Assembly: GCA_934643145.1 (NCBI GenBank)
Contig: CAKUBM010000011.1
Span: forward strand, 1 to 64,000
Source of the DNA: an uncultured Collinsella sp.
GTDB lineage: Bacteria > Actinomycetota > Coriobacteriia > Coriobacteriales > Coriobacteriaceae
Direction of reading: 5' to 3'
DNA length: 64,000 nt
The notes beneath the pieces were generated by a model that worked only from the letters and a program-made list of their open reading frames with translations, searched no databases and was not told the DNA's origin. Position 1 is the first letter of the stretch. Each line of letters starts with the position of its first letter. Of this stretch, positions 8,259-17,255 are shown in pieces. The translations under genes and the position numbers were made by a program.

Positions 8259-9227
8259 TCATGGGTTCACGCAGTTAATTCGATCTCCGTCGAGGTAATG
8301 TCGCAGATTATCAGTGACGATATCGATCATGCGAACGCGCGTCTCATAAGGACACCAGGCGATATGTGGCGTCAGATAACAGTTCTCAACATTTTCCAGA
8401 ACCGTATGTCCACCCGTCCATTCGGTGTAGGATGCGTCGGCTCCAAAACCGCGCATCTTACCGCTCTCGAGCGCCTCCTTGACGTCCTCCTCGACCACGT
8501 GGCCCGGACGAGCGATGTTGATGACAATCACGCCGTCCTTCATCTTGGCGATGTTCTCGCGGCAAATGATGTTGCGGCTCTGATCGTTCAAGGGAGCGGC
8601 GACGAGGATTACGTCGGAGTTGGCAAACACATCTTCAAAATCGGTGGTGGTGCGAACCATATCGTTTTCGAGCTCCGGATGAGGATGGCGGCTCTGACCG
8701 ATAACCTTCATGCCAAAAGCATTTGCCATCTTTCCGGCAGCCTGACCAATTGACCCGTATCCGATGATGCCCATGGTCTTATCGAGCAGTTCGATATGGT
8801 CTTTGAGCCAGAAGCACCAGTCGGGGCTTTCGACCCACTTGCCTTCGTTCACCGCAGCAGAATGCATACCCACCATATTGGTGATCTCGAGCAGCAGCGC
8901 CATGGCCATCTGCGCCACCGCCATGGTGGAATAGCCAGGTACGTTACATACCGAGATACCATGCTCACGGGCGGCATCGATATCAATCACGTTGAATCCA
9001 GTCGATAGCAAACCGATGTACTCGAGATTCGGACATTTCTCAAAGACTTCTCGTCCGATATCGACCTTGCTCGAAATAACGATGTTCGCATCCCCAATTC
9101 GCTCAGCTATAAGCTCAGGTGGCGTCCGATCATAAATGGTCAGCTCCCCCATCTGCGCGATAGGGTCCCAAGATATGTCATTGGGAACAGTGGCGTATGC
9201 GTCGAGAATGACAATTTTTTTACTCAT
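8259..9227 (-). CDS. D-2-hydroxyacid dehydrogenase, NAD-binding
   Basis: A 322-aa member of the D-isomer 2-hydroxyacid dehydrogenase family. The Rossmann motif GYGSIG lies near residues 153-158, the substrate Arg is in NIARPG and the catalytic His is in LTPHIAW. The usual Glu of the catalytic relay is not at a clearly aligned position (the segment reads ASYTEW). The exact substrate cannot be read from sequence; glyoxylate/glycolate or hydroxypyruvate are common for this branch. It sits in the operon between the AllD-like dehydrogenase and carbamate kinase, so it may re-oxidise NADH made by the former. The start at 9227 has an aagaggcg site. Confidence 0.85.
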   Translation of the reverse strand: MSKKIVILDAYATVPNDISWDPIAQMGELTIYDRTPPELIAERIGDANIVISSKVDIGREVFEKCPNLEYIGLLSTGFNVIDIDAAREHGISVCNVPGYSTMAVAQMAMALLLEITNMVGMHSAAVNEGKWVESPDWCFWLKDHIELLDKTMGIIGYGSIGQAAGKMANAFGMKVIGQSRHPHPELENDMVRTTTDFEDVFANSDVILVAAPLNDQSRNIICRENIAKMKDGVIVINIARPGHVVEEDVKEALESGKMRGFGADASYTEWTGGHTVLENVENCYLTPHIAWCPYETRVRMIDIVTDNLRHYLDGDRINCVNP

Positions 9228-9301
9228 GTCACGCCTCTTTTTCAACGTCTGGACTGAGACCAAATGCGGCGGGTTCTCAGACCCGCCGCATCCCTCGTTC
9301 G

Positions 9302-10354
9302 CTATTCCGCGAAGCGATTCTTGTGGTCCCAGCTATTGATGTAGAGCTTGTCAGACACCAGGTAATCGTAGATATCGTCAACGATCTCGATGCCGCCGGC
9401 CTCGGCGGTTGCCTTGATGCGCAGCTGTGCGCGCTCACCCGGATAGTAGACCTTGTCAAAACCGACACCGGGCTTGACCGCACCGAGTTCGTCCAGTACC
9501 TCGGACATGTGCTCGCGGAAGTTCTTGTCACCACAGAAGAACTCGGGATTAATGGCAACGTTGAGATGTCCAAGGCGACGGCCCTCGGAAAGATCGTGGT
9601 ACATGGAGGACACGTTCTTTCCTGCAGGAACGCCCATAAGCACGCCTGAAAGGATATCGACCATCATCATGAGGCCGTAACCCTTGGGGCCGGCAATGGC
9701 AACAAGTGCGTTAACCAGATGCGGATCGGTAACGGGACGTCCGTCCTCGTCGACAGCCCAACCCTCGGGAATGGAGCGGCCGGCGCTCTTGGCGTCGAGG
9801 ATCTTGCCCCATGCCTGAACCGTCGTAGCCATATCGAACTCGACGATGCGATCGTCTGCCGTGGGGGCAGCAAGAGCAATGGGATTCGTGCCATAGAAGG
9901 GCTCAGCGCCGCCATACGGGATGACCATAGGGTCGGACTGCGTGCAGCACAGGCCAATCATGCCCGCCTTGGCAGCCATCTCGGTGTAATAGCCGATAGC
10001 GCCGGTATGCGAAACGTTGGCAACGCCCACAAAGCCAATGCCGTTTTCCTTTGCGAGCTCAATAGCCTTCTCCATGCCCTGGATAGCAAAGGGATAACCG
10101 CAGCCGTTATCGGCATCGAGGATACCCGTGCAGGGGCCCGTCTGCTCCCAAGTCCACTTCGGGTCAATCGTCATGCCGCCCTTGGAAATGCGCTCGGTAT
10201 AGTACTCGACACGCACCTCGCCATGGCTATGGAGACCACGCTCGGAGGACCAAGCGAGGACCTCGGCCTGGGCGTCGGCATGGTCTTCATGCATGCCTGC
10301 CGCCATAAACTTCTTCTTCATCAGATCTTTGAGTTCTTCACGTGATACGAGCAT
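9302..10354 (-). CDS. allD: Malate/lactate/ureidoglycolate dehydrogenase (LDH2/MDH2 family, AllD-like)
   Basis: A 350-aa NAD(P)-dependent 2-hydroxyacid oxidoreductase of the non-Rossmann LDH2/MDH2 fold. Visible family motifs are RGLHSHG (39-45), SHTGAIGYY (115-123) with the catalytic His, and GTNPIA (155-160). In E. coli the homologue AllD oxidises (S)-ureidoglycolate to oxalurate, and its gene is adjacent to fdrA-ylbE-ylbF. The same set of neighbours here makes ureidoglycolate dehydrogenase the best guess, but sister families act on malate, sulfolactate or diketogulonate. taggagg precedes the ATG. The gene symbol is by context, not proof. Confidence 0.75.
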   Translation of the reverse strand: MLVSREELKDLMKKKFMAAGMHEDHADAQAEVLAWSSERGLHSHGEVRVEYYTERISKGGMTIDPKWTWEQTGPCTGILDADNGCGYPFAIQGMEKAIELAKENGIGFVGVANVSHTGAIGYYTEMAAKAGMIGLCCTQSDPMVIPYGGAEPFYGTNPIALAAPTADDRIVEFDMATTVQAWGKILDAKSAGRSIPEGWAVDEDGRPVTDPHLVNALVAIAGPKGYGLMMMVDILSGVLMGVPAGKNVSSMYHDLSEGRRLGHLNVAINPEFFCGDKNFREHMSEVLDELGAVKPGVGFDKVYYPGERAQLRIKATAEAGGIEIVDDIYDYLVSDKLYINSWDHKNRFAE

Positions 10355-10411
10355 GGGTAAAACCTCCTAAGGAAAATGATTAGTAGAGATTGGTAGAAAC
10401 GAATACGAACT

Positions 10412-11689
10412 TTATGCAGCCTGCTTAACGCCATCGAAGATCTCGCGATCGATACCGTCTTCTTCCCTTGCTGCGACGAGCAAGGCGCAGAACACATCGG
10501 AGTTGACGTTGAGCGTGGTGCGGATAGCAGCGACGATGTACTCGAGGCCACCGAGGATGGCAACGGCTTGCAGAGGCAAACCAAGTGCCGGGATGAGCAT
10601 TGTGAGCGAGATAAGGGTCGCACCCGGAGCGACAGCGTTGGCGAGCGAAAGCAACCAAGAGATAACGCAAACCATAATCAGCGCACTGCCCACAAACTCC
10701 ATGTCATACATCTGAGAGACGAAAACCGCCGTAACCGCCATATGCAACGCCGAGCCATTGGAGTTCAGAGGAACGCCTAGAGGGAGAACGAGGTCGGCGA
10801 TATCGCGACGCAAGCCAATCTTGTTCTTGGCGTCTTCCATCTCCATGGGCAGCGTCACTGCCGAAGAGATGGTTGCGGCTGCCATAACAGACATCGGGAC
10901 CATCTTTTTCATCAAGGTCACGATGTTGAGTTTGCAGCGCACGCTCACGACGACGAACCAGGCAATCGTGAACACAAGCGTTGCTCCCGCAAGTACCAGA
11001 ATGTACTTACCAATTGCAAGGAGAACGTCGAATCCAAGGGCGCCCACCGAAGAGGAGACGTAAGCGAAGATTCCAATCGGCGCGATATTCATGACGACCT
11101 TGATGATCTGAAGCAAAATCTCGTTGAGATTCCGCACCCAATCGTAAACCGGGCAGGTGCCGTCTCCGTTTTCGCGAACAAGAATGATCGCGATACCAAA
11201 GAAGATGGAGAAGACGATGCAGGGGACCATGGATCCGGAACCGATAGCGCCGATGATATTGGATGGGAAGAAATCTGTAATGGTCTGCGTGATGCTCACC
11301 GAAGTCGCTTCGAGATCAGTTGTCGCAGACTGCACGAGCGTTGTCTGCGAAAGGCCGGCACCGGGCTTGAAAACCACCGTGCACAGAATGCCAAAAGCCG
11401 ACGCTAACAAAGACGAAACCAGGAAGGCGACTGTTGCTCGCGAGCCGATACCCGCAAGCTCTTTCTTTGTCAAAGAACCGATAGCACCGATGATCTCGCA
11501 CATCACGAAGGGCACGATGCCCATCTGGATTAGCCGGAAGAAGATGTTGCCGATAAACTGAATGCTTTGCATGGTGGGTCCGACAACAAGGCCCGTGACC
11601 ACGCCGGCGACCATAGCAACAACCATGGCGGCCGTAGGGTTGTACTTGAATCGTTTTGACTCAGTCGAAAGATGACCCGTCATTTTCAT
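10412..11689 (-). CDS. DAACS-type (glutamate/dicarboxylate:cation symporter) transporter, copy 2
   Basis: A 425-aa inner-membrane carrier with the GltP/DctA fold. There are about eight transmembrane helices, the HP1-type serine motif TISSAVTLP, and the last-helix signature RTTLNV. It is paralogous over its whole length to the preceding transporter gene. The TM7 cation motif normally read as NMDGT is replaced by LNSNG. The Asp three residues before the TM8 Arg that binds the amino group in GltPh is Ala here, while the Arg that binds a carboxylate is kept. This suggests an acid without an alpha-amino group. Start chosen at 11689 (aaggga upstream); an ATG two codons later is possible. Confidence 0.85.
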   Translation of the reverse strand: MKMTGHLSTESKRFKYNPTAAMVVAMVAGVVTGLVVGPTMQSIQFIGNIFFRLIQMGIVPFVMCEIIGAIGSLTKKELAGIGSRATVAFLVSSLLASAFGILCTVVFKPGAGLSQTTLVQSATTDLEATSVSITQTITDFFPSNIIGAIGSGSMVPCIVFSIFFGIAIILVRENGDGTCPVYDWVRNLNEILLQIIKVVMNIAPIGIFAYVSSSVGALGFDVLLAIGKYILVLAGATLVFTIAWFVVVSVRCKLNIVTLMKKMVPMSVMAAATISSAVTLPMEMEDAKNKIGLRRDIADLVLPLGVPLNSNGSALHMAVTAVFVSQMYDMEFVGSALIMVCVISWLLSLANAVAPGATLISLTMLIPALGLPLQAVAILGGLEYIVAAIRTTLNVNSDVFCALLVAAREEDGIDREIFDGVKQAA

Positions 11690-11838
11690 CACTGTCCCTT
11701 GGGGGAACCGCTCTCCCCCACATTGCTGGGATACACTAGCCTCTCGAAATTGAGAGCGCCGCGTTGACCTCCGCGGCAGGGGCCTTTTAGGTCCGAGTGG
11801 GGACCGGGGCACCGTGAAGGTGCCCCAAGGAAAAAGCA
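11690..11838 (-). other. 149-nt intercistronic spacer with stacked hairpins
   Basis: Between the two transporter genes lie a perfect 8-bp hairpin (ggggcacc 11806-11813 with ggtgcccc 11819-11826) and a 5-bp one (ggtcc 11790-11794 with ggacc 11801-11805). No T run follows, so they look more like RNA processing or attenuation structures that set relative expression than a full terminator. Confidence 0.5.
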
Positions 11839-13089
11839 CTAGTCGGTGGTATCGAAAATCTCGTGATCGATGCCATCGGGGCCGGCAACCAGCATGGCTG
11901 CGAAGACGTCGCCGTCAACGTTAAGCGGGGTGCGGGAAGCGCCGGTGGGATACTCGAGGCCGCCAAAGATGCCGATAGCCGCCATAGGTAGGTTGAGAGC
12001 GGGGACCATCATGGTGAGGGAAACCAGCGAGGCGCCCGGGGTAGCTGCGTTCACGAACGCGATCATGGTGCAGATAACCCAAACGGTCAGAAGCTCATTG
12101 GGGCCAAAGTGAACGCCATACATCTGAGCGATGCATAGGGCGTCAACCGCCATGTGGATGGCGACGCCGTTGGAGTTCAGGGGAACGCCGAGGGGCAGAA
12201 GCACGTCAACGATGTCCTCGCGGACGCCGATACGGTTCTTAGCATCTTCCATAGCGGTGGGAAGCGTAATGGCAGAAGAGATGGTGGTGAATGCCGTCAC
12301 GGTCATACGCAGCATCTTCTTCATGAGCTTGAACGGGCTCACGCGACAATAAATCGGAACGACGATGAAGTAAAGCGTGAACATGATGCCCATGCCGAGG
12401 AGCATGACGAGGAAGTACTTACCCAGGGGCAGCAGAATGTCCATGCCAAGCGTACCGATCATAGCGGACACGTAGCAGAAGATGCCGACGGGCGCGACCT
12501 TCATGACGGCACGGATGATGTTGAGCAGCAGGTCGGAAACCTCGCAGCACAGGTCATATGCCAGGCACTCGCCATCATGGGAATGACGCCAGAAGCTGAT
12601 GACCAAACCAAAGGCCACGGCGAAGATGATGATCTGAATCATGGAGCCGTTGGAGAGCGAGGCGACGATGTTGTTGCCAAAGAAGCTCGTGATGGTGTCC
12701 TGAATGGACATCATCGCGGTTGCCTCACCCTCAAAGCTGGCGTTGGCAACGATCGAGGAGTTCTCAAGGCCGGAACCCGGCTGCAGGGTGACACCAAGGC
12801 CAACGCCGATTGCGGCAGCGAGACCGGTCGTGACGATAAAGACGATGATGCCCTTAAGACCAATGCCAGAAAGCGTCTGCGGCGTTAGACCACCGACGGA
12901 CTTGACGATCGTGCAGAGGATGAAGATGGGAATCGTCATCTGAATCAGGCGGAAGAAGATATCACCGATAAACTGGACATTCTTCATCGGCTCTCCGACA
13001 ACAAGACCCACGACAACGGCGGCGATCATGGAGATCAACAGCCAAACCGTGATGTCAATGCCCTTCTTTTTCTTTGCTTCAGCTGCCAT
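11839..13089 (-). CDS. DAACS-type (glutamate/dicarboxylate:cation symporter) transporter, copy 1
   Basis: A 416-aa membrane protein paralogous to its downstream neighbour (shared stretches such as FRLIQM, GIGLKG-like, PLGVPLNSNG). It has the HP1 motif TISSAITLP, and the TM8 segment reads GASRTPLNVDGD. The Arg and the downstream Asn and Asp of the substrate and sodium sites are kept. The amino-group-binding Asp three residues before Arg (D394 in GltPh) is Gly, and the TM7 NMDG is NSNG. It is preceded by aaggaa and lies 40 nt after the DUF2877 gene. It likely imports the carboxylated substrate of this operon. Confidence 0.88.
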   Translation of the reverse strand: MAAEAKKKKGIDITVWLLISMIAAVVVGLVVGEPMKNVQFIGDIFFRLIQMTIPIFILCTIVKSVGGLTPQTLSGIGLKGIIVFIVTTGLAAAIGVGLGVTLQPGSGLENSSIVANASFEGEATAMMSIQDTITSFFGNNIVASLSNGSMIQIIIFAVAFGLVISFWRHSHDGECLAYDLCCEVSDLLLNIIRAVMKVAPVGIFCYVSAMIGTLGMDILLPLGKYFLVMLLGMGIMFTLYFIVVPIYCRVSPFKLMKKMLRMTVTAFTTISSAITLPTAMEDAKNRIGVREDIVDVLLPLGVPLNSNGVAIHMAVDALCIAQMYGVHFGPNELLTVWVICTMIAFVNAATPGASLVSLTMMVPALNLPMAAIGIFGGLEYPTGASRTPLNVDGDVFAAMLVAGPDGIDHEIFDTTD

Positions 13090-13129
13090 GTCAGTTTCCT
13101 TTCCGTAATGGATCAGCTTTTATTTCGTG

Positions 13130-14023
13130 TTAGAACAGACAGCAAAACGCTGCCGCGAAACCTAAGAGACTATCGGCCCCCGACGTATGCCCGACGTTCA
13201 GCACCGTCTCGATAAGCGCTGGCAGGTCATCCAACCCGCCAGACCGAATCGCATCGAGCAAATCAAGGTAATCTGCGTTCGCATATCCCTGGCTCATAGC
13301 CTCGAGGTACGCCTCGCTTACTCGAGTGGTCTTGTCGGGAACTACATCGCGAACAGTACGCATGTAAAGATTCCAAGCATCCGGATACTTTGCCGAATAA
13401 AGGAATCTCAGGCCGGTGCCGTAACCGCACAGGACGTCGTCGCCCGAAGGGGTAAGCCCCAGCCCTCTGCCAACTAGGTAGTCGACCGCGCCGGTCATGG
13501 CGCGTCGAGCGGCACCTGCTCGCGTCGACGACGCCGCCTGCGTATCCCCCGCTGCCACGAGTGAACAGATCGCCGAATAACGTGCAAGCTCAGAGAGCGC
13601 ACGGCGCGACCTCGGTTCGTCGGGAAGGCCGCAACGCGCAGGAAGGTCAAACGGTTCGAGCACGTGCAAGAGGGGGAAATCGATACCCACAGGTTCACCC
13701 GGAGCAAACGCGGGCACACTACATGCGCGAATGGGGGCGGCGTAGATATCAATCTCCCCTATTCCATAGCGTCCGTAGACGTTGACCACACCACCGTGGA
13801 GCACGGCGCGGTCGCCGGGCTCCACCGATGTACGAAGTCCTTCCATCTCATCGGAGGCAATCGAAAGTCCCAGGCACGAAAGCGGCACATCATCGGATCC
13901 GACATGAAGCAAAAAGCCGTCCATGTCGATATTGAGACTCGTCGCAAACGTGCTGTGCACGCTGCCCATCCGGCACCCTTCCAGACGCTTCAAGGCATAA
14001 TCGCTCACTAGAGATGGAACCAT
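13130..14023 (-). CDS. allH: DUF2877 protein, AllH (YlbF)-like subunit of oxamate carbamoyltransferase
   Basis: A 297-aa cytosolic protein with the two DUF2877 signatures: GLGLTPSGDDVLCGY near residues 189-203, and VGHTSGADSLLGF near the C-terminus. In E. coli the DUF2877 protein YlbF (AllH) is one of three proteins required for oxamic transcarbamylase activity, with FdrA and YlbE. It begins 9 nt after the stop of the fused FdrA-YlbE gene, which fits translational coupling and a shared complex. The start at 14023 has only an aggcgg site that overlaps the end of the previous gene. Confidence 0.85.
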   Translation of the reverse strand: MVPSLVSDYALKRLEGCRMGSVHSTFATSLNIDMDGFLLHVGSDDVPLSCLGLSIASDEMEGLRTSVEPGDRAVLHGGVVNVYGRYGIGEIDIYAAPIRACSVPAFAPGEPVGIDFPLLHVLEPFDLPARCGLPDEPRSRRALSELARYSAICSLVAAGDTQAASSTRAGAARRAMTGAVDYLVGRGLGLTPSGDDVLCGYGTGLRFLYSAKYPDAWNLYMRTVRDVVPDKTTRVSEAYLEAMSQGYANADYLDLLDAIRSGGLDDLPALIETVLNVGHTSGADSLLGFAAAFCCLF

Positions 14024-14032
14024 GGGAACCGC

Positions 14033-17000
14033 CTACTCGATACCAAGCTTGGCGCAATAGGCTTCGAGGGCTTGTTCGAAGCAGGCGAGCGGGGCGCGAA
14101 CCGTACCGGCGCCAACCTGACCGATACCTGCCTTCTTATGGGCGATGCCGGTGTTGATGATCGGGGTGATGCCGGTGGCGACAACCTTGCGGATATCGAT
14201 GCCCAGGCAGGTGCCCTTGAAGTCCCACGTAGGAATAGCCCAGTTGGAGTTATGGGTCACGCAGATCTTCTCCATCTCGTTGGAGATGTTGAGGGCGTCC
14301 TCGAATCCACCGGCGCCGACAAAGCGGGTAACGCCGGGCGCCGCGACCATAGCCATGCCACCGACACCGACGGTCTCGCAGATTGCGGAGTCGCCGTTAT
14401 CCGGGCAACCGTCTTCTGCCGTGAAGCCCGTAAAGTAGAGACCGATCGGGGTGTTGACCGGAGCGGTGAACCACTGATCGCCCAGGCCAGAGACGCGCAC
14501 GCCAAACTCATAGCCGTTGCGGGTCATCGTGGAGACAACACAGCCCTCCTGATCCTTGCGGACATAGTCGACGATCGACTTGCCCGTGGCCATCATCACG
14601 TTGAGGAAGAACTGGTCGGTATCGCACAGGAACTGGATGACGCGCTGCTTGGCATCCTCGGGAACATCGGTCTGGACGATGAGCGGAGCCATCTCCTTTA
14701 CGAAGTTGAGCGTGGCGGCCATGTTGCGCTGGTGGAACTCGTCGCCCTGGGTGATGGCGCGGGCCATAAGGACGTTGAGGTTGATGCCGCCGTCGGAAAG
14801 TTTGAGGGCCTTTGCGAGAACAGGACCGAGTTCGTCGGCCATCCAGTGCAGGCGATCGACGACTTCCTGGCTATAGGCGCCAAAGCGCAGAACCTTGCCG
14901 ATGCCCTCGTTCATGGTGCAGTAGGCAACCGTGTTGTCGACCGTGTTCACGACCTCGAGAACGGCCATGTTGGCAGAGGTGATGCCGCCCATGGGGCCCA
15001 CCGCATGGCAGTGATGGCACGGGATGAACTCGACCTCGCCAGACTCGAGCAGGGCAAGCGCTTCTTCCTCGGTCTGAGCCCAGCCCTCAAAGAGCGCGGC
15101 ACCGATGCACGAACCCCTCATCGGGCCCTGCATGTTCTCCCAGGTGATGGGAGGACCGGCATGAAGCAGCGTCTTTTTGGCGCGATTGAGCTCGGGGATA
15201 ACATCCTTGGCGACCTTCACGTCCACAAGCTGCGGCTGAGACTCCTTAAAGCGCTGGCAGATGCGCTCGTTTGCCTCATCGATACCATCGATCTTATCGA
15301 GCTCGTTGAGCAGATGGATCATGCGCTTGTTGCCGCCTGCCTTGGGCTTCCAGGTGTACTGGACGCTCTGGGCACCGTACTTGCGCAGCGGCTCGTTGAA
15401 GCTCTCCACACCAACGTTGATAACGCGCGGCTTGGTGGTCAAAAGCTCCATGACGGCCTCAGAGGGCTCGGGCAGCGGGCTGTCGTCCTTGATCTCGTAA
15501 GGAACGACCTCACGGTCTTCCTCGACATAGTCGATACCCTTGAAAGCAAGCGCGGCGCGAACAGCGCGGGCGTTGCTGGACTCGACGATGGCACCGGCCT
15601 CGCGAAGAATTTCGACGGAGCGATCGTAATCTTGAGGATCGTGCTTGGTGCCCACAACGGTGCCGACGAACTTGACGTCGCGGCCCTCCGCCTTAGCGGC
15701 GGCAATGCACTCGGAAATGACCGGAGCGAGCTCGGAAGCCATATCGGGGTGGCAGCCGTAGCCGAGCACGCAATCGAACACGATGACGCCCGTGGTCTCC
15801 TTGGCAGCGTAATCGCGCATCATCTTGATACGAACCTCGGGATCAATCATGGGATGCGGGCGACCCTGGGTATACACGTCGTCACCAAGGTCGATAACGT
15901 CATAGCCGCCATGGCGCAGCATGTAGCCGTCTTCCTTGATGATATGGCCGAGGTTCAGGGCCTCGGTGATCATCATGGCAGCCTCGCCGGCAAGGGTGCC
16001 GCCGGAATACAGGCCGATGACGGTCTTGTCCTCGCCGAGCGGAGTATCGACGGTGATATCGAGCGGCTCGGTGTAGTTCTTCTTGACGGCCTCACCACGA
16101 GCGAGGTCAACGGCGATGCGCGCGGTCTCCTCGAGGGTGTGGGCGAGGTAGACCTTGCCCTGGTGCGCCTCGGGTTTCTCGCCAATGAAGATGGCGACGA
16201 CGGGCTTGGTGCACTTCTCCAGAAGATCGACAACCTCATCGCGAACCTCAGGCGCAGGCGGCTTGGAGATAACACAGATAACGTCGGTCGGATCATGATG
16301 CTCAAGAGCGACGATGGCGTCCTTGACGGTGACAGCGCCAACCTTCTCGTTAAGGTCGCGGCCGCCCGTGCCGATTGCGTGCACGCAGCCCTCGCCCAAG
16401 CGGTCGATTACGCAGGTGACCTCCTGGATCCCGGTTCCAGAGGCACCAACGATGCCGATGTTGCCGGGATTAATGACGTTGGTAAATGCCACAGGGACAC
16501 TCGAGACGACGCCAGTGCCGCAGTCTGGACCCATAAAGAGCAGACCCTTTTCATGAGCCTTCTTCTTCAGGCGCACCTCATCCTCCAGGGGGACATTATC
16601 CGTAAAGGAGAAGACGTTGAGCCCCAGATCGAGCGCGCGTTCCAGCTCGGGAGCGGCATACTCGCCAGGAATGGAGAAGAGGGCCATATTGGCATCGGGA
16701 AGCATTGCCACGGCCTCTTCCCAGCTCGTCGCCTCGGCAGGGGCACCAGCAGCCTCTTTCTTTACCGAAAGGTCATTCAAGAATGCCTCGGCCTCGGCAA
16801 GCACCGTATCGATGACGTCTTCATCTTCGGTCTCAACAACGATGACCATGTCACTCGGGCTTGCGGCAGCCGCCTCGTCAGTCAAAAGACCGGCGGCTTT
16901 GTAGATGTCTTTATTGGCATCGGTGCCCATCATAATCTGGCTTTGAACAACACCATCAAGCGTATTGATTTTGTTAGTCAGCAGCATCAGGTTGATCGAA

Positions 17001-17038
17001 TCTTGATAAGCATTCTGCTTAATAACCGTTTTGAGCAT
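14033..17038 (-). CDS. allFG: Fused FdrA-YlbE protein (AllF-AllG), predicted oxamate carbamoyltransferase
   Basis: A 1001-aa protein joining two polypeptides that are separate in E. coli. Residues 1 to about 525 match FdrA (AllF), a succinyl-CoA-synthetase-like fold. It has the nucleotide loop GIVGASGTGIQE (195-206), HAIGTGGRDL (220-229) and a second ligase-like region with GLYSGGTLAGEA (342-353). Residues from about 537 match the DUF1116 protein YlbE (AllG), with HHCHAVGPMGGITS (675-688), MNEGIGKVLRFG and a C-terminal TGIAHKKAGIGQVGAG. By homology it transfers the carbamoyl group of oxalurate to phosphate, giving oxamate and carbamoyl phosphate. It is the first gene of the operon; gaggagg precedes the ATG. 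The fusion fixes a 1:1 ratio of the two parts. Confidence 0.9.
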   Translation of the reverse strand: MLKTVIKQNAYQDSINLMLLTNKINTLDGVVQSQIMMGTDANKDIYKAAGLLTDEAAAASPSDMVIVVETEDEDVIDTVLAEAEAFLNDLSVKKEAAGAPAEATSWEEAVAMLPDANMALFSIPGEYAAPELERALDLGLNVFSFTDNVPLEDEVRLKKKAHEKGLLFMGPDCGTGVVSSVPVAFTNVINPGNIGIVGASGTGIQEVTCVIDRLGEGCVHAIGTGGRDLNEKVGAVTVKDAIVALEHHDPTDVICVISKPPAPEVRDEVVDLLEKCTKPVVAIFIGEKPEAHQGKVYLAHTLEETARIAVDLARGEAVKKNYTEPLDITVDTPLGEDKTVIGLYSGGTLAGEAAMMITEALNLGHIIKEDGYMLRHGGYDVIDLGDDVYTQGRPHPMIDPEVRIKMMRDYAAKETTGVIVFDCVLGYGCHPDMASELAPVISECIAAAKAEGRDVKFVGTVVGTKHDPQDYDRSVEILREAGAIVESSNARAVRAALAFKGIDYVEEDREVVPYEIKDDSPLPEPSEAVMELLTTKPRVINVGVESFNEPLRKYGAQSVQYTWKPKAGGNKRMIHLLNELDKIDGIDEANERICQRFKESQPQLVDVKVAKDVIPELNRAKKTLLHAGPPITWENMQGPMRGSCIGAALFEGWAQTEEEALALLESGEVEFIPCHHCHAVGPMGGITSANMAVLEVVNTVDNTVAYCTMNEGIGKVLRFGAYSQEVVDRLHWMADELGPVLAKALKLSDGGINLNVLMARAITQGDEFHQRNMAATLNFVKEMAPLIVQTDVPEDAKQRVIQFLCDTDQFFLNVMMATGKSIVDYVRKDQEGCVVSTMTRNGYEFGVRVSGLGDQWFTAPVNTPIGLYFTGFTAEDGCPDNGDSAICETVGVGGMAMVAAPGVTRFVGAGGFEDALNISNEMEKICVTHNSNWAIPTWDFKGTCLGIDIRKVVATGITPIINTGIAHKKAGIGQVGAGTVRAPLACFEQALEAYCAKLGIE

Positions 17039-17255
17039 TGAATCCTCCTCATCTCAAAAGGGATCGCCCTCGAATATCGAGATCTCTCAAACCCGGGAAT
17101 CAAGGTCTCGATTTCGCATGATGAGATTTTTTCATCTGACGCTTTTGAAGTCTTGTTCCAAATTTCCAATTAAAAAAGGATTTCTTTATCCAAAGATGAA
17201 AGGCAACTATTTTTAACGCCCGTACACTAAATATGAGGACAAAGGAGTTGTGATT
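17039..17255. promoter_or_regulatory. AT-rich divergent control region between allFG and pucR
   Basis: A 217-bp region richer in A and T than its surroundings. It must contain the promoters of both the seven-gene operon and the PucR-type gene. Small dyads are visible (gatga..tcatc around 17120-17136, ggat..atcc around 17178-17191), but none stands out as the regulator site and no -35/-10 pair is clear. Confidence 0.45.

Noticed and set aside
14072..17041. 989-codon frame antisense to the FdrA-YlbE fusion
   Set aside because: Same antisense artefact; no family sequence, and the opposite strand matches FdrA and YlbE across its length.
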